Source of the DNA: Lumnitzera littorea | Lineage: Eukaryota; Streptophyta; Magnoliopsida; Myrtales; Combretaceae | Reading direction: 5' to 3' | Length of the DNA stretch: 64,000 nucleotides | Assembly (NCBI GenBank): GCA_024138015.1 | Contig: JAMXBB010000004.1 | Span: forward strand, 107,440,768 to 107,504,767 | Part shown: piece after piece, positions 59,881 to 64,000 of the stretch | How the letters are laid out: each line of letters opens with the position of its first letter | Numbering within the stretch: the first letter of the stretch is position 1 | Made by a program: the position numbers and the translations under genes | The notes under the pieces: generated by a model | Seen by the model: the letters and a program-made list of their open reading frames with translations, nothing else | Told to the model about the DNA's origin: nothing | Database searches by the model: none

Positions 59881-61745
59881 TTCTTTATTTTAATTCCCTT
59901 TTTTGCATTCTTATAGTTGATTTCATCATTTTTTTAGTGTTCTTTCATTTAATAAGATAATTTTTAGGCCTTAGGGTTAGCAAGTTTTCAATTTGGTCTT
60001 ATAAGTTTGTGTACCCAAAAGGTGAGTTTGGTCACTTTAAGTTTTGGGCTTTGGGCTTAGTTTTTTATTTTAGGCCTTAGATTTAAAAATTTGGGCTTTC
60101 TTTTAAGTATTTTTAGTAAACTTTTTTTGCTCAACACCTTAAATTTTTATCTTGGGCTTTAGTGTTGCTCTTATGGGCCTAAATGGGCTCTTTCCTTAAG
60201 TTTAAGGCTTTAACTTATTAGGAGTCTTATGGTTGATGTCTTGGATGGGTCTTAGGGTTTGGTGGATCTTTTAAATATCTTCCTTTGAGTCTTTTTAAGT
60301 TAGGTTCAAATTTGGTGATGTATTATTTAGGCTTATATTTTGGTTTTCTTAAAGCTCTTTAAGCTCATTTTACAATTTAGAGCTTTAGGCTCAATTTTAC
60401 TTGCCTTTTTGGACTTAAAGCTTATCATTGACCCTAAGTTTAGTCTACTTTTCACAAAGTTATAGATCTAGTCATGAGTGATTAAGTAGGCTTAAGGCTT
60501 AGTTTGGGGGCCTTTTAGTTAAATTTAGGCTCAGTTCATGTCCTAATGCCCATATCTTGACTTTATCCTAATCCAATAAGCCTAATAGTTTAGTAAAATG
60601 ATTAAATGTCTCATTTATCATAAGTTCTAGATCTAATACTAATAGGTCATTGTTTCTTCAATGGGATTTTCTAAACCTAATGTCCATTTCTAGCCTAACT
60701 ACTTATTATAAACCTTGTTTAGCCTCTTATCTTGTAAGATTAAGTCTTAAATCCTAATTATCTTTAATTAATCGTGTGATTAACCCATTAAGAAACATTT
60801 TACAGCATGTTGTTCAACATGTTTGAGGTGGTTTAAGATGATTTCTTAAAGCTTTTTACACATCATGTACTTAACTTACTAAAACATACATCAAACTACC
60901 ACTAAAATGTACCTAAAACCATTGTCTATCAAAATAAACATGAGAAATAAAAAATGTAGTAGGGATATACATACATGTGTTTTGGCCTTAACATAGGAAT
61001 AAAAATATGATGATAATTCTTCTACTTTTCTTCAAGTTATTATCTTAATAGAACTTATGTGCTTCTAAAGTTACATGTAACATATCTACTATACTGAAAA
61101 TCCAAGAAAATGTATATGTATGGGCATGTAAACATGGTAAACAAAGGTGGCATTTTAATAATTTCTTTCCTTAGTTTTTAAGCTTATGAACCATGCTCAT
61201 AAACTTAAACTAAAAGGAAAGTTGAAAAGGTGCAAGTTTATCTCAGTGAAAATTCAAAAAGTCTCATTTCACTTCGTTTTTGACAAACTAAACAAACTCC
61301 TTTGGTGAAGGATGTTTGTCAACAATAAAGGGAGATGGAAGAGGATTCAAATGCAAGTTGTTTTTGTCATTTGGAGGTTGTAGTAAGGTGTTATAGCTTA
61401 GGGCATTCGAGTGCACAGCCAGGTCTGAGAAGTTTACTCTTGTTTCCTTCTTTCTTGTTTTTCTTTTGTTTTTTGATTGTGTTTAGAGAGTATTTCTAAG
61501 GTTTATTCTAGGGAAAAAGATGGAGTAAAAATGCAAATGGAGAGGTCAAAGAAAGGGTTGATTATGAGTGGATGTGGTGGGGGACAAATCCCTTCTATTC
61601 TTAGTTGCATGGTACAAGCATAAGTAAGGACCAATTTACTTTTTATGATTTTTTCCAATTAAGGCAATGGTTTATCTATTAAACATAAGTAGTCTCTTAT
61701 TTTCCCAACTAATTATCTTATCCTATATAATTAATTATGATTATT
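59881..61745. other. Sequence between two LTR-A copies
   Basis: T-rich on the plus strand with repeated TTAGG, GGCTTT and TTTAGGC words. No reading frame is recognised. It may be the remaining part of a long LTR or a short non-coding interior. Confidence 0.4.
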
Positions 61746-63723
61746 GTCATGACCCTATAGGGGACATAGTAAAATTGCCTAAAATTTTCATATCACGTGA
61801 GTACTCATAATATGAAAACTATCTTACAAGTAAAAGATTGCAAGATTATAAACGATTGTCACTAAAGTTTTCGATTATTAATTTAATTAATTTACTATAA
61901 ATATAAGTGATTATGGATATCTGATATTCCACAATCTACCAAAACTGTAGAGAATTGGCATCTCCTACCAAATGCTAAGATAAGGTAAAAGAACTTAATA
62001 ATTTACAAGAAATCCTATATTGTACATAATCTTATATAAATATTTTCTACATCAATTGTTACTATATCAACTATACACGTTTTAATCAACTCTAACATTA
62101 TCAAACCTATTTCCGGTTTGTACTCTACTCTCAAGATATTCCCCGATCCCTACTTAAACGAACTTGTAAAAGAAACTATAGGGAAATGAGCAAACCACAG
62201 CTCAGTGAGTTCATTTCTCACTATTACTTTTTAAGCAAGTTATCAAACATTATTAGTACCCATGCAATTTATCTACAAGCAAAATGAATGCATGCTCAGT
62301 GAATGCATGCAACATATCCATAGGAATTCAGAACCATGGAAAGTATAAATTTACGTTGTCTACACGTCAATTATCCTCCATACTTACCTGTACGAAGCAC
62401 CTCACCTAACTATATGAGGCTGCTTGGAGGCACCACTGCTCTAAATGATACTTGACTATTACCTTAGTCAAAAATAGCAATCAATATAAGTAGACCCCAA
62501 TTAAGGCCATCTACCGAACATATTCAAGGCTCTTCAGGCGCACAAAGTGAATCCTCTTGCTATCAAAATATATCCAAGGCCTTACGGGCATAAATATAAG
62601 AGTGCTCTCGCAATCAATTAGAGATATCATATAAGCTTTGCCTTAACGATAAAATATTTTTCACAGGCACTACAAGCCCTCACAAAAATTATACAAAATA
62701 TATTTAAGATTAGAAAGAAAAAAACATTTTCTAAAAATACTTTTCTAAAAAATCTGCAAAGCTAGCACTCTCCATCAATATACCAATTGGGTCATAGACA
62801 TGCAGCAAATATAATTAGTTATTTTAGTTGAATAGTTATATTTACCAATTTAAGAAAGTGATCAAATAGATTATAGCACCCACAACAATTGGTCATTCAA
62901 CAAACAATCAGTATCACTTAATAGGCAACATATAACATCAAATAGTAAATCATTAGAACTCCCTTACTTTGGTTAATGCTCACTCTCCTAACCTTTAATA
63001 ATTCCAGAACTCAATAATCAAATATTTAAAAGATAAGAAAACTTACAAATATTCTTAAAAACTAGGTTTCCCAGTTAACTAAATATCTATAATTATTTGC
63101 TTAGCTTCCTACTATAACTCAAGTATAATATAAACACAGTTTAACTTAAATCTTATACCTATTTTTCTCGGTTTATCTTAAATTTTCAATCGTGTATAAC
63201 TATTTGGTTTTAACTTTGATTCTTATGAACTTATAGTATATTCTTATCGTTTTAGGACATATTTTTATGTAACGGCGTCCATTTTAGATGTTGTTATCCA
63301 CATTTTTCATTATGGTGTAAAAATTTTATAAATTTTATCTAAATAATTATAAAATATTATTTTAATCTTTTCTTTACATATTTATGATTTAATAAATATC
63401 TAATTCTTATTTTTTTTAATTTTCTTATTTTTTCTTTCATTTTACCATAATTTACATATTTTGTCATTTTTAAGGGTTAATACTTATTTCACTAGTTTTT
63501 ACTATTTCAATAATTTTCTAATTAATTAATTATTTTATTATTATTCTTAATTACGAATTTAATTAAATGCTGATGTATCAGCATAGGAAGGCACCATATG
63601 TCATTTCCAAAATTTTTTATTTTCAATCTTTTTCTTATTTTATATTTTTATGTAATATTTATTATTATATTTTATCAAATTTTGTAAATTAATCATTTTT
63701 CCATTTTCTTTCAACTTATGGTT

Positions 63724-63756
<33 letters not shown>

Positions 63757-64000
63757 TATCTTATTTTATTTATTAATTTAGTGTTATAGTATATTACACA
63801 TATACTATTTAAGTATATCTGTATATTTATGTATACCATACTATTAATATACGTATTTTTATATATACTTAGGTAATTAAATAACATAGCCCTAAATATA
63901 TTACATATTCTATACATATATACATATATATATATGATACCTATATATATTTACATATTACACTTGTATTTTATATATTGTACATATATACATATACAGC
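61746..64000 (+). mobile_element. LTR-A copy, runs off the window
   Basis: It starts TGTCATGACCCTATAGGGG and matches 33025-34939 and 11168-13290, including the 63170-63420 stretch, the ATTAATTAATTATTTTATTA run (63520 and 34838), a GATG(T/G)(A/T)...CAGCATA stretch just after (63575 and 34897), and the TATATA run at 63735-63757. No gene is seen. Confidence 0.7.

Noticed and set aside
1..64000. tRNA, rRNA and other RNA genes
   Set aside because: I saw no cloverleaf with A and B boxes and no rRNA-like stretch while reading. A tRNA or covariance-model scan was not possible here.

Overview
This window is nuclear DNA from a plant, most likely a seed plant. The evidence is the strong A+T bias, a secreted ginkbilobin-2-type (Gnk2/DUF26) gene, a plant L1-type LINE with an RNase H tail, a Tat-like Ty3/gypsy element with two RNase H domains, and many plant-style LTRs. 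I cannot name the species. Gene density is very low: only one intact protein gene is well supported (24604-25005, +). Nearly everything else recognisable is transposon debris, mostly decayed and nested.

Layout. 1-6540 is copy A of a diverged segmental duplication whose copy B is 41424-51830. Both carry the same 5'-truncated LINE on the minus strand, followed by the same repeat block. Each copy has since collected private insertions: an LTR-like piece in A (about 5073-5629), and in B one LTR next to a broken Gnk2 gene and a clean 1.87-kb solo LTR inside the LINE RNase H. 6540-10231 looks like a long LTR with a Met-type primer-binding site. A 500-N gap follows (10232-10731). 10732-13290 holds two inverted pieces of one LTR family (called LTR-A here, starting TGTCATGA). 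13305-14110 is a diverged duplication joined at a single N. 14120-21090 holds a decayed region, a minus-strand Ty3/gypsy pol fragment, a short tandem repeat, a Ty3/gypsy 3' end with its LTR, and a minus-strand LTR-like piece.

24604-25005 is the intact Gnk2-type gene with its own TATA box. 28056-32987 is a structurally complete LTR retrotransposon: two LTRs, PBS, polypurine tract, TGATA/TATCA ends and a near-perfect 5-bp target duplication. It has no recognisable pol and carries a dispersed array of a CCGAGCTG-like word. 33025-37201 is a large inverted pair of LTR-A copies around a second 500-N gap. 37202-41423 holds further LTR remnants and a MITE-like element. 53500-58500 is a decayed Tat-like Ty3/gypsy gag-pol, cut off inside integrase by an LTR-A copy. 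A second LTR-A copy begins at 61746 and runs off the window.

The genes do not form a pathway or operon. The biological thread is a small family of secreted Gnk2-type proteins: one intact copy, one copy with a single in-frame stop and an LTR placed just upstream of its TATA box, and one duplicated block from which the gene is missing. Around these, the window records a clear order of transposon insertions.
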